This document shows, piece by piece, positions 6,787-13,929 of a DNA stretch of 19,648 nt. The stretch lies in contig JAFOIS010000119.1 in NCBI GenBank assembly GCA_017420605.1, positions 1 to 19,648 of the forward strand, in the 5' to 3' direction. Numbering within the stretch: the first letter of the stretch is position 1; each line of letters begins with the position of its first letter. A program made the position numbers and the translations under genes. The notes under the pieces were generated by a model that was not told the origin of the DNA, did no database searches, and saw nothing but the letters and a program-made list of their open reading frames with translations. The DNA is from Lachnospiraceae bacterium. Lineage in GTDB: Bacteria; Bacillota; Clostridia; Lachnospirales; Lachnospiraceae.

Positions 6787-8015
6787 AGAGATATGTCATC
6801 GCCGGCAACGGCGTGGCCGCCGCCGGCTGCATCGAGGGTATCCGCAGCGTAGATCCCGCCGGGGAGATCACGGTCATTTCGGAGGAAAAGCACGCGGTAT
6901 ACTGCAGGCCGCTCATTTCCTATTATCTCGAAGGAAAGACCGACCCCGGCCGCATGGCTTACCGGAGCGCGGATTTCTATGACCGCAATAACGTCCGCGT
7001 TCTGTACGGGAGGAAGGCGGTCCGCCTCCGTCCGGAAGCACGCAAGATCGAACTGGATGACGGTACATGCGTCCCCTATACGGATCTGTGCCTTGCGGCC
7101 GGATCTTCTCCCTTCGTTCCGCCCTTTGCGGGACTTGATACCGTAAAAAACAGGTTTTCCTTTATGACGCTGGACGACGCGCTGTCTCTTGAAAAGGCGA
7201 TCGGCCGGACGAGCCGCGTTCTCATCGCGGGCGCCGGGCTGATCGGCCTCAAATGCGCGGAGGGTCTTGCGGGGCGCGTCGCCGGCATCACGGTCTTTGA
7301 CCTTGCGGACCGCGTGCTCTCCAGCATCCTCGATAAGGAATGCGCCGCGATGATGCAGAAGCATCTCGAACAGCACGGGATCCGGTTTTATCTTTGCGAC
7401 AGCGCGGAACGCTTTACGGAAAACACCGCGTATATGAAGAGCGGCGCGAACATCCCCTTCGACGTTCTCGTCCTTGCGGTAGGCGTCCGCGCCAATACCG
7501 CGCTCTTCCGGGAGGCCGGCGGAGAGACGGACCGCGGCATCCCTGTGGATACCTCGATGCGGACCGCACTGCCGGCCATCTACGCCGCAGGAGACTGCGC
7601 ACAGGGCATGGATATTTCGACCGGTCAGAAAAGGGTCCTCGCGATCCTGCCGAACGCCTATATGCAGGGCCATACCGCCGGCGTCAATATGGCCGGCGGC
7701 AGCGAGGTCTTCGACAAGGCGATCCCCATGAACTCCATCGGCTTCTTCGGGCTGCATGCCATGACGGCGGGCTCCTATGAGGGAGACGTGTATGAGGAAA
7801 AAACGGAAAACTCCCTGAAACGGCTGTTCACAAAAGACGGCCTCCTTAAAGGGTTTATCCTGATCGGCTGCAATGAGCGGGCCGGCATCTATACATCGAT
7901 GATCCGGGAAAAGACGCCTCTTGCCTCGGTCGATTTCGATCTCATGAAGAAAGCTGCTTCCACCGCCGCATTTCCGGCGGCGGTACGCAGAAAAATGTTT
8001 GGGGGTGTGGTATAA
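6783..8015 (+). CDS. FAD-dependent NAD(P)H oxidoreductase of the glutamate synthase operon
   Basis: Probable electron-input flavoprotein of 410 residues with a pyridine nucleotide-disulfide oxidoreductase fold, closest in style to rubredoxin reductase/NirB N-terminal domains. Residues 8-15 (GNGVAAAG) bind FAD, residues 150-155 (GAGLIG) bind the nicotinamide cofactor, and YAAGDCAQG near residue 268 is the second FAD motif. An aspartate at the end of the second strand of the NAD domain (ITVFDLADR) favours NADH over NADPH, which is a weak inference. There is no CxxxxC redox disulfide, so it is not a thioredoxin or disulfide reductase. It seems to replace GltD but lacks GltD's N-terminal Fe-S domain; the polyferredoxin just upstream may supply that. 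It overlaps the upstream gene by four bases. Confidence 0.88.
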   Translation: MKRYVIAGNGVAAAGCIEGIRSVDPAGEITVISEEKHAVYCRPLISYYLEGKTDPGRMAYRSADFYDRNNVRVLYGRKAVRLRPEARKIELDDGTCVPYTDLCLAAGSSPFVPPFAGLDTVKNRFSFMTLDDALSLEKAIGRTSRVLIAGAGLIGLKCAEGLAGRVAGITVFDLADRVLSSILDKECAAMMQKHLEQHGIRFYLCDSAERFTENTAYMKSGANIPFDVLVLAVGVRANTALFREAGGETDRGIPVDTSMRTALPAIYAAGDCAQGMDISTGQKRVLAILPNAYMQGHTAGVNMAGGSEVFDKAIPMNSIGFFGLHAMTAGSYEGDVYEEKTENSLKRLFTKDGLLKGFILIGCNERAGIYTSMIREKTPLASVDFDLMKKAASTAAFPAAVRRKMFGGVV

Positions 8016-8016
8016 T

Positions 8017-8739
8017 ATGAACCTGATACATGCGGAAGGGCTGACGCACCGGGAACTGAACGACGCCATCCGCGGCGCGCAGGGCGCGTGCACCGTCGAA
8101 GGGTGCCGCGGCCAGCGGTTCATCGCGGCCGGCATGAGCGGTATCGAACTTACCGTCGGCGGAACGCCCGGCAACGCGCTCGGCGCTTACCTCAACGGCG
8201 GAAGCATTACCGTTCTGGGAAACGCGCAGGACGCCGTCGGAGACACCATGAACGCAGGGACGATCGTCGTCCGCGGGAACATCGGGGACGCTGCCGGCTA
8301 TGCCATGCGCGGCGGAAAGATCTACGTCGGGGGCAATGCCGGATACCGTGCCGGCATCCACATGAAGGCCTACGAGGAAAAGATCCCCCTGATGGTGATC
8401 GGCGGCCGTGCGGGCAGTTTTCTCGGCGAATACCAGGCGGGCGGCGTGATCGTCGTTCTCAACCTTCTGGCGCCGCAGGGCAAATGTGTGGGCTATTTCC
8501 CGTGCACGGGCATGCACGGGGGAAAAATGTTCCTCCGTTCCGCATGCGAAACTGTGGTTTTCCCGAAGCAGGTCTGCCCCCGTCCCGCCTCGGAAGACGA
8601 TCTGCGGGAGCTTCGTTCTTATATAACGGAATACTGCGGGCTTTTTGATCTGGACACGGAGGAGGTCCTCTCCTCTCCTTTCACCGTCGTAACCCCTGAC
8701 AGCAGCAATCCCTACCGGCAGATGTATGTAGCCAACTGA
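8017..8739 (+). CDS. glutamate synthase GXGXG-domain subunit (split GltB C-terminal domain)
   Basis: 240-residue right-handed beta-helix protein equivalent to the C-terminal structural domain of GltB. It shows repeated Gly-rich turns (GGSITVLGNAQDAVG, GTIVVRGNIGDAAG, GKIYVGGNAGYRAG). In classical GltB this domain packs between the amidotransferase and the synthase barrel; as a free protein it probably joins both in the complex. The start is ATG 8017, just after the upstream TAA, with GGGGGTG upstream; a GTG at 7999 in frame would overlap the previous gene and is less likely. The gene is complete and ends 17 bases before glnA. Confidence 0.92.
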   Translation: MNLIHAEGLTHRELNDAIRGAQGACTVEGCRGQRFIAAGMSGIELTVGGTPGNALGAYLNGGSITVLGNAQDAVGDTMNAGTIVVRGNIGDAAGYAMRGGKIYVGGNAGYRAGIHMKAYEEKIPLMVIGGRAGSFLGEYQAGGVIVVLNLLAPQGKCVGYFPCTGMHGGKMFLRSACETVVFPKQVCPRPASEDDLRELRSYITEYCGLFDLDTEEVLSSPFTVVTPDSSNPYRQMYVAN

Positions 8740-8756
8740 CCCGCGAGGAGATCATT

Positions 8757-9968
8757 ATGAAGTATTCAAAGGATGAGATCATACAGTATGTGCAGGAAGA
8801 GGACGTGAAGTTTATCCGTCTTGCCTTCTGCGACGTGTTCGGAAAACAGAAGAATATCGCGATCATGCCGGATGAACTTCCGCGCGCCTTTGAATACGGC
8901 ATTTCCTTCGACGCCTCGGCCATCGCGGGCTTCGGAGACGAGACGAGGAGCGATCTTTTTCTGCATCCGGAACCGGAATCGCTGATGCCTCTCCCCTGGC
9001 GTCCCGAACACGGGAGCGTCGTCCAGATGTTCTCGAACATCACCCATCCGGACGGAACGCCCTTTCTGTGCGATACGCGAAGCCTTCTCAAGGAGGCCGC
9101 CGCGGAGGCGGAAAAAGCCGGCCTTACGTTCACCTTCGGCGCCGAGCAGGAGTTCTATCTGTTTAATCTGGATGAAAACGGGATGCCGCTGAAGGTGCCC
9201 TGCGATAACGCGGGCTATATGGATATCGCGCCGGAAGACCGCGGTGAAAATATCCGCCGGGAGATCTGCCTTACGCTGGAGCAGATGGGCATCCGCCCGG
9301 AAAGCTCCCATCATGAGGAAGGTCCCGGTCAGAACGAGATCGATTTCCGTTTCGACGAGGCCCTGCCCGCGGCGGATCACGCCCTGACGTTCCAGCGCGT
9401 CGTAAAGACCATCGCCCACAGGAACGGGATGGCGGCGGACTTTTCTCCGAAGCCTCTGGAAGACCTGCCGGGGAACGGCTTTCATATCAATATGTCTGTC
9501 CGTCCGTGTGCGGATGACGCCGTTTTTTCGCATATGATCGCGGGGATCCTCCGGAACGCGGGCGCGATGACGGCGTTTCTGAACCCGACGGAAAACTCCT
9601 ACCGGCGGCTCGGAAGCCACAAGGCGCCCCGGTACGTCTCCTGGTCCGCGGAGAACCGTTCGCAGCTCATCCGGATTCCGGCCGCTTACGGAGAATACCG
9701 CCGTCTGGAGCTCCGTTCTCCGGATCCTTCGGCCAATCCTTATCTTGCGTTTTCACTGATGATCTATGCGGCGCTCGACGGGATCCAAAACCGCCTGCCG
9801 CTTTGCGCGCCGTCCGATCTCAACCTTTATGCGGCGGATCCGAAGGCCCTGTCCTTACTGGAAATGCTCCCGCAGAGCTTTGAGGAAGCCTGCCGCAGGG
9901 CGTCCCTGAGCGATTTCATCAGAAAACATATCCCTGCGGAGATCCTTTCGATCTACTGCGGAAAATAA
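8757..9968 (+). CDS. glnA: glutamine synthetase type I, short form
   Basis: ATP-dependent glutamine synthesis; supplies the substrate of the glutamate synthase encoded just upstream. Recognisable sites are FDASAIAGF (residues 51-59), E130 and E132 in GAEQEFYLF, E187 and E194 in HHEEGPGQNEI, H243 in GNGFHINMS, NRSQLIRIP (300-308) and LELRSPDPSANPYLAF with E318. All expected metal ligands are present, so it should be active. At 403 residues it is clearly shorter than ordinary GSI-alpha (about 440-450). The protein stops soon after LPQSFEEA, and the final helix ending in a WE...Y-type tail is missing. The stop codon is clean and the next gene follows after 35 bases, so this is not an obvious frameshift. 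GAGGAG precedes the ATG. Departures from the GSI consensus (SAI for SSI, PGNGFH for NGSGMH) suggest a distinct subfamily. Confidence 0.93.
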   Translation: MKYSKDEIIQYVQEEDVKFIRLAFCDVFGKQKNIAIMPDELPRAFEYGISFDASAIAGFGDETRSDLFLHPEPESLMPLPWRPEHGSVVQMFSNITHPDGTPFLCDTRSLLKEAAAEAEKAGLTFTFGAEQEFYLFNLDENGMPLKVPCDNAGYMDIAPEDRGENIRREICLTLEQMGIRPESSHHEEGPGQNEIDFRFDEALPAADHALTFQRVVKTIAHRNGMAADFSPKPLEDLPGNGFHINMSVRPCADDAVFSHMIAGILRNAGAMTAFLNPTENSYRRLGSHKAPRYVSWSAENRSQLIRIPAAYGEYRRLELRSPDPSANPYLAFSLMIYAALDGIQNRLPLCAPSDLNLYAADPKALSLLEMLPQSFEEACRRASLSDFIRKHIPAEILSIYCGK

Positions 9969-10003
9969 AAAGACGCGTCAAAGAGAAGGGACAGGCATTC
10001 CGT

Positions 10004-10588
10004 ATGAGTCTCATGGAGCGGGTATACAGCGTTCTTCTTGTATCCGCATCGGAAAAACTGAATACCGCCCTTACGGAGCTTCTGCCGGAAGCGCGCTGCG
10101 ATACGGTCAGGACCGTTTCCGGTATCAGCGCGGGGAAACGCGCATGGAGCGAGCGGAGTTATGACTTTGTCATCATCAACTCTCCTCTGCCCGACGATAC
10201 CGGGATCCGTTTTGCCATCGATACCGGCAGCCTGCCGGACGTCGTCGTGCTGCTCCTGGTCCGCTCCGAGCTTCACGCGGAGATCCGCGAAAAGGTCGCG
10301 GAACACGGTGTGTTCACCCTTTCCAAGCCGCTCTCCCGCCCTGTTCTTCTGTCTGCGCTCGACTGGATGGCGGCAGTCCGGGAACGCCTCCGGAAGCTTG
10401 AAAAGAAGACCCTTTCCGTAGAGGAGAAGATGGAGGAGATCCGGCTGGTCAACCGTGCGAAATGGCTGCTCATCTCGGAGCTTAAGATGGAGGAGCCGCA
10501 GGCCCACCGTTATATCGAAAAACAGGCCATGGACCGGTGCGTCTCAAAGCGGGAAGTCGCGGAGGAGATCATAAAAACCTATTCGTAA
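10004..10588 (+). CDS. ANTAR-domain RNA-binding antiterminator with degenerate receiver (NitR-like)
   Basis: 194 residues. Residues 7-120 keep the response-regulator receiver fold but lack phosphorylation residues: the phosphoacceptor Asp is Asn59 (YDFVIINSPLPDDTG), the acidic pair after strand 1 is Ser14-Ala15 (VLLVSASEK), and only Lys108 (SKP) remains. Residues 122-150 look like a coiled coil. Residues 147-191 match ANTAR (VNRAKWLLISELKM, EKQAMDRCVSKREVAEEII), a domain that binds paired hexaloop RNA hairpins and blocks termination. A comparable regulator, NitR, is encoded next to glnA in Clostridium saccharobutylicum. The likely targets are the hexaloop hairpins at 3520-3537, 3437-3456 and 3658-3677, making it autoregulatory. 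The signal cannot be phosphorylation as usually understood. The start is less certain: AAGGGA lies some 14 bases before ATG 10004, and a second in-frame ATG is at 10013. Confidence 0.9.
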   Translation: MSLMERVYSVLLVSASEKLNTALTELLPEARCDTVRTVSGISAGKRAWSERSYDFVIINSPLPDDTGIRFAIDTGSLPDVVVLLLVRSELHAEIREKVAEHGVFTLSKPLSRPVLLSALDWMAAVRERLRKLEKKTLSVEEKMEEIRLVNRAKWLLISELKMEEPQAHRYIEKQAMDRCVSKREVAEEIIKTYS

Positions 10589-10609
10589 ACACCGGCAAAA
10601 TACAACAGG

Positions 10610-10650
10610 AAAAACGACCGGACTGCCGCATCTGCAGCAGTCCGGTTTTT
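10610..10650. terminator. bidirectional intrinsic terminator between convergent operons
   Basis: ACCGGACTGC (10617-10626) pairs with GCAGTCCGGT (10637-10646). A T-run follows on the plus strand (10646-10650) and an A-run precedes it (10610-10614), so the hairpin ends both the glutamate synthase operon and the leftward amidohydrolase operon. A wider inverted repeat, CACCGGCAAA (10590-10599) with TTTGCCGGTG (10660-10669), surrounds it. Confidence 0.9.
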
Positions 10651-10674
10651 CATTTCGTGTTTGCCGGTGATCCC

Positions 10675-11742
10675 TTACGCGCCGTAGATCGACTTTCTTG
10701 CGCCTTCGATGAGGTTCATCGCGTTGTTGTACATGATGTCCTCCACGTCCGCGCGCGTCAGGCCGAGCTTTTCGCAGGAGCGCTTCAGGGCGAGGAGCTC
10801 TTCATAGGCGAAGAAGGTGATCTTCTTCGCTTCTTCTTCGCTCACCTCGCGGAGATGCGGATCCTGGGACGGATCGCCGTAAAGTCCCGGAGGCACCAGG
10901 TTGATGTAGGTCCCGTTCTCTTCGATCCGGTGCGTACGCATGCGGAGGATCGGCATATCGAGACCGAACATCGCATGCTTCGGGCCCGCGTTCTTAAGAA
11001 GTTCCGTGATCGCGAATTCACAGCAGTTCGCGCAGAAATCATACATCGTCTCCGGCTCTTTGTTCAGGTAATCCGTGAACGCGTTGCCGACGTCCTCCTT
11101 CACATAGGCGCGGCCGATATGCGCGATGATGAGCCGGACGTTCGGGAACTCCCGGCGGATCTCAAGGATCTGCTCGAGGTTGACCGGGTCCTTGAGACGT
11201 CCGTCGCGCGGGATGTGGCACATGCAGATCGCGCCCATCTCATTCAGCCGCTCAAGCTGGTACTTCGGGAAGAAATCGAAGATGCGGATCTCCTTGCGCG
11301 GGATATAGGCCGGCGCGAGGTCCAGATAGCTCTTGAGGCCGAGGAAGCCGCCTTCGCGGATCTTTCTCTCCACTTCGTCCGCGCTCTGCGTCGGATGGCT
11401 GTAGTACAGCGAATAGAACCCGACCCGCTTCGTTTCCTCGGATACGTAGTTGTTGACCGCGTCGCCGAAGCCGTTGTTGGAGAAGCAGAGCGCCTTGACG
11501 TCCTTCCCCGGGAACATGAGCTGATAGGTCTCCAGCAGTTCCTCCATGCCGTAGGTCTTCGCCACAAGGCCGGGCCACGTCACGGTACGCTTTTCTTTCT
11601 TCGGATCCGGCGGCGGCGCCGGTTTATTGAACTCCGGTTTGCCGATATGGCAGTGCACGTCGAGGATCTTCTCCGGGAGGAAATCCTTAAGCTCTTCTTC
11701 CCATATCTTCTTGTCATAATCCGTTACTTCAAAAAGTGCCAT
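10675..11742 (-). CDS. amidohydrolase-2 family metal-dependent hydrolase
   Basis: 355-residue TIM-barrel hydrolase of the amidohydrolase superfamily, cytoplasmic (no signal peptide). Likely metal-centre residues are H30 and H32 (DVHCHIG), H176 (CMCHIPRD), H208 (IIAHIGRAY) and D262 (FGLDMPI), an arrangement typical of amidohydrolase-2 members such as decarboxylases, lactonases and dihydroorotase-like enzymes. K137 (LGLKSYLD) may also be near the site. The residue 36-60 segment with PAPPPDP and a run of charges is an unusual flexible insert. The ATG follows AAAGGAG. It is the last gene of the transporter operon, 34 bases after the oxidoreductase gene, so it probably acts on a product of the imported compound. 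Substrate unknown; lactone or amide hydrolysis are both possible. Confidence 0.88.
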   Translation of the reverse strand: MALFEVTDYDKKIWEEELKDFLPEKILDVHCHIGKPEFNKPAPPPDPKKEKRTVTWPGLVAKTYGMEELLETYQLMFPGKDVKALCFSNNGFGDAVNNYVSEETKRVGFYSLYYSHPTQSADEVERKIREGGFLGLKSYLDLAPAYIPRKEIRIFDFFPKYQLERLNEMGAICMCHIPRDGRLKDPVNLEQILEIRREFPNVRLIIAHIGRAYVKEDVGNAFTDYLNKEPETMYDFCANCCEFAITELLKNAGPKHAMFGLDMPILRMRTHRIEENGTYINLVPPGLYGDPSQDPHLREVSEEEAKKITFFAYEELLALKRSCEKLGLTRADVEDIMYNNAMNLIEGARKSIYGA

Positions 11743-11776
11743 GGTTCGCTCCTTTCAGCAAGTCTCGCATCTTCCG

Positions 11777-12973
11777 TCATCTTTTGTAAGGATCCACGCT
11801 GAACGAATTCGGCAGTGTCGGCGCTTTCCCGTCGACCGCATAGGGCGTAAGGTCATTGAGACGCGCCTTTTCGCGGTCTTCCTTATTGCGGAAATCCGGG
11901 ATCTCGAGTTCCTTGCTGCCCTGCACGATGCTCTGCCAGCCGAGGATGCCGATCGCGGCAAGCGCTGCGGAACGGTACACGTTCATGTACGGTTCGCGGC
12001 CGGCGAGAATATCGTCGACGAAGGTCTTCGTGACCCAGTAGTCCGCGCCGCTGTGCTCGAAGCCTTCCGCCTTTTTGCCTTCCGGCGTCATTTCCGGCGT
12101 ATAGACGCAGCCCGTACCGAACTGGCGGTTCTCATCGGTCAGTTCCCACGGATTCATGACAAGGCGGACGTCGTTGTTGCTGCCGCGGACGCTTTCAATA
12201 CCGCCGCGTGTGCAGCCGAGCCGGTACCAGTTGCCCTTCGGTCCGAACGCGCCGCAGCCGCCGACGCGGAAGACCGAGCCGTTTTCCATTTCCACGATCT
12301 CGATGCCGAAGCGGTCGCCGCCCATACCCGGGATGCCTTCCTTATACTGCCAGCCGGAGGCCACCTTGCCGATGACCTTTTTCGGCATCAGGTCCGTGAT
12401 CCGCATAAGGGGCGCCATGGCGTGCGTGCAGTAGAAGGTGCACGGCGTCAGCGAACGCCAGTGGGTCGGGCCCGGATTGTAGATCGCGTTCTCGGCGGCG
12501 TTCATCGGATGGATGTATTCGCCTTCGGCGAAAACGACCGTGCCGAGCTGTCCGCTCTGATAGACGCGGCGCATTTCCATGTTCGCGCGGAAGAACGGAT
12601 AGTTCTCGGCCAGCGCGTAGAAGCATCCGGACGCCTCCTGCGCTTCCACCAGTTCCACGCATTCCTTCAGCGTGACCGCCGTCTGGGTCTCGGAAAGCAC
12701 GTGCTTGCCGGCCTTCAGCGCGCGGATCGCGTACGGCGCGTGCTCATGGAAGAAGTTGCACAGGATGACCGCGTCGATCCCGGAATCGAGAAGCTCGTCA
12801 AAATCCCTGCAGACCTTGACGCCGTCGCCAAGCTCGGCCTTTGCCTGCTCGATGCGCCGCGGATCCTGGTCGAGGATCGATACGACCTCGGCCTTATCGT
12901 TGATGAGGATCGTACGGATGTATTCCAGTCCGCGGAAGGTACCGAATACGCCGAACCTTACTTTGTCTTTCAT
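11777..12973 (-). CDS. Gfo/Idh/MocA-family oxidoreductase, atypical active site
   Basis: 398-residue NAD(P)-dependent dehydrogenase-like protein. The N-terminal Rossmann fold starts VRFGVFGTFRG, followed by VVSILDQDPRRIEQAK and the AVILCNFFHEHAPYAIRALKAGKHV stretch typical of the family (compare the usual VxIxTPxxxHxxxAxxALxAGKHV). Where most members have the EKP motif carrying the catalytic lysine, this protein has SETQTAV. The C-terminal half keeps a CTHAMAPL segment where the family has its active-site histidine region. It may act on the sugar or cyclitol brought in by the adjacent transporter, or may have a non-dehydrogenase role. The start is supported by AGAAAGGAAG upstream. A 94-base gap separates it from the permease gene, with no terminator seen. 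Confidence 0.85.
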   Translation of the reverse strand: MKDKVRFGVFGTFRGLEYIRTILINDKAEVVSILDQDPRRIEQAKAELGDGVKVCRDFDELLDSGIDAVILCNFFHEHAPYAIRALKAGKHVLSETQTAVTLKECVELVEAQEASGCFYALAENYPFFRANMEMRRVYQSGQLGTVVFAEGEYIHPMNAAENAIYNPGPTHWRSLTPCTFYCTHAMAPLMRITDLMPKKVIGKVASGWQYKEGIPGMGGDRFGIEIVEMENGSVFRVGGCGAFGPKGNWYRLGCTRGGIESVRGSNNDVRLVMNPWELTDENRQFGTGCVYTPEMTPEGKKAEGFEHSGADYWVTKTFVDDILAGREPYMNVYRSAALAAIGILGWQSIVQGSKELEIPDFRNKEDREKARLNDLTPYAVDGKAPTLPNSFSVDPYKR

Positions 12974-13067
12974 GTTTTGCTTCCTTTCTGCATGCCTCTT
13001 ATTTTCGTCCGGTCCTTTGCGCCGAAGATTTCATCCGTCTCCGGCATTTCCGGCCGGCATTTTGATA

Positions 13068-13928
13068 TTACCCCTTGACCGCGCCGTTGACCAGCCCCGC
13101 GACCATGTATTTGCGCAGCAGGGAGAACAGGATCATCGTCGGCAGGATCGCAATGATCGTGCCGGCCATCAGTTCGCCCCACGCGATATCATAGCTCTTG
13201 ATCAGGGAATACAGGGCGACGGCGATCGTCTTTTTCTTTGTGGAATCGAGGAACAGGTTCGCCGTTCCGAAATCGTTCCAGGTATTGACGAAGTCGAAAA
13301 TGAGGACGGACGCGATGCCCGGCAGCATCAGCGGGACCGAGATCTTGATCATCGTCTGCGGCCGGTTGCAGCCGTCGATCAGCGCCGCCTCCTCAAGAGA
13401 AGCGGGAACACCGTCGAAGAAGGACCGGAGCGTGACGACCGAGTACGGGATGACGCCTGACGTATACAGGAGAAGGATCCCGGGCACCGTATTGATAAGG
13501 TGCATCTTTGACATCATCTGATACTTGATCGCGAAACCGCAGACGCCCGGCAGCATCTGTGTGCCGAGGAAGAGCATAAGCAGCCAGTTCCGCCCTTTAA
13601 ACCGCATGCGCGAGAGCACGTACGCCGACATGACCGAAATGATTACGCCGATGAGGGACGCGATGCCCGCGTAAGTGAAGGAATTCGTAAAGAAACGGAT
13701 AAAATTGCCTTTTACCGCGATATTGAGATAATTCTGGAAGGTCGGGTTCTCGGGCCAGTAAATGACCGGGAACGCGTAGATCTCCGCCTGCGAGCCCTTG
13801 AGGGACGTATTCAGCATCCAGTAAAACGGGAATACCGTCACCACAAGATGGATGATCAGAAATGCAAACCGCAGGACCTGCCCGACCCAGAACTTCGGAT
13901 CGCTTCGTTCTCTTTTTGTGATCTGCAT
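13068..13928 (-). CDS. carbohydrate ABC transporter permease, MalG/UgpE type
   Basis: 286-residue inner-membrane subunit with about six hydrophobic helices. It carries the cytoplasmic coupling (EAA) loop EAALIDGCNRPQTMIKISVP that docks on an ATPase. The N-terminus is short and the VFPFYWMLNTSLKG segment is typical of CUT1 MalG-like subunits. ATG 13928 was chosen because GGAGG lies upstream and it sits next to the end of the preceding permease gene; a TTG at 13946 in frame would overlap that gene. It pairs with the MalF-type permease. No ATPase gene is present in the window, so a shared MsmK/UgpC-type ATPase elsewhere is likely. Confidence 0.93.
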   Translation of the reverse strand: MQITKRERSDPKFWVGQVLRFAFLIIHLVVTVFPFYWMLNTSLKGSQAEIYAFPVIYWPENPTFQNYLNIAVKGNFIRFFTNSFTYAGIASLIGVIISVMSAYVLSRMRFKGRNWLLMLFLGTQMLPGVCGFAIKYQMMSKMHLINTVPGILLLYTSGVIPYSVVTLRSFFDGVPASLEEAALIDGCNRPQTMIKISVPLMLPGIASVLIFDFVNTWNDFGTANLFLDSTKKKTIAVALYSLIKSYDIAWGELMAGTIIAILPTMILFSLLRKYMVAGLVNGAVKG

Positions 13929-13929
13929 A

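Noticed and set aside
8008..8019. TGGTATAATATG just before the GXGXG gene, resembling an extended -10 promoter.
   Set aside because: There is no -35 element, a start from it would fall inside the coding region, and the gene sits in a tight operon.
9969..10003. AAAGACGCGTC between glnA and the ANTAR gene, considered as a fourth hexaloop hairpin.
   Set aside because: It lacks the GC and GU flanks and no overlapping terminator is visible.
10590..10669. 10-bp outer inverted repeat around the bidirectional terminator, considered as a mobile-element end.
   Set aside because: There is no transposase and no target duplication; it simply extends the convergent terminator region.
11777..12973. Plus-strand frames across the transporter operon.
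   Set aside because: They lack recognisable domains and lie opposite well-supported genes.
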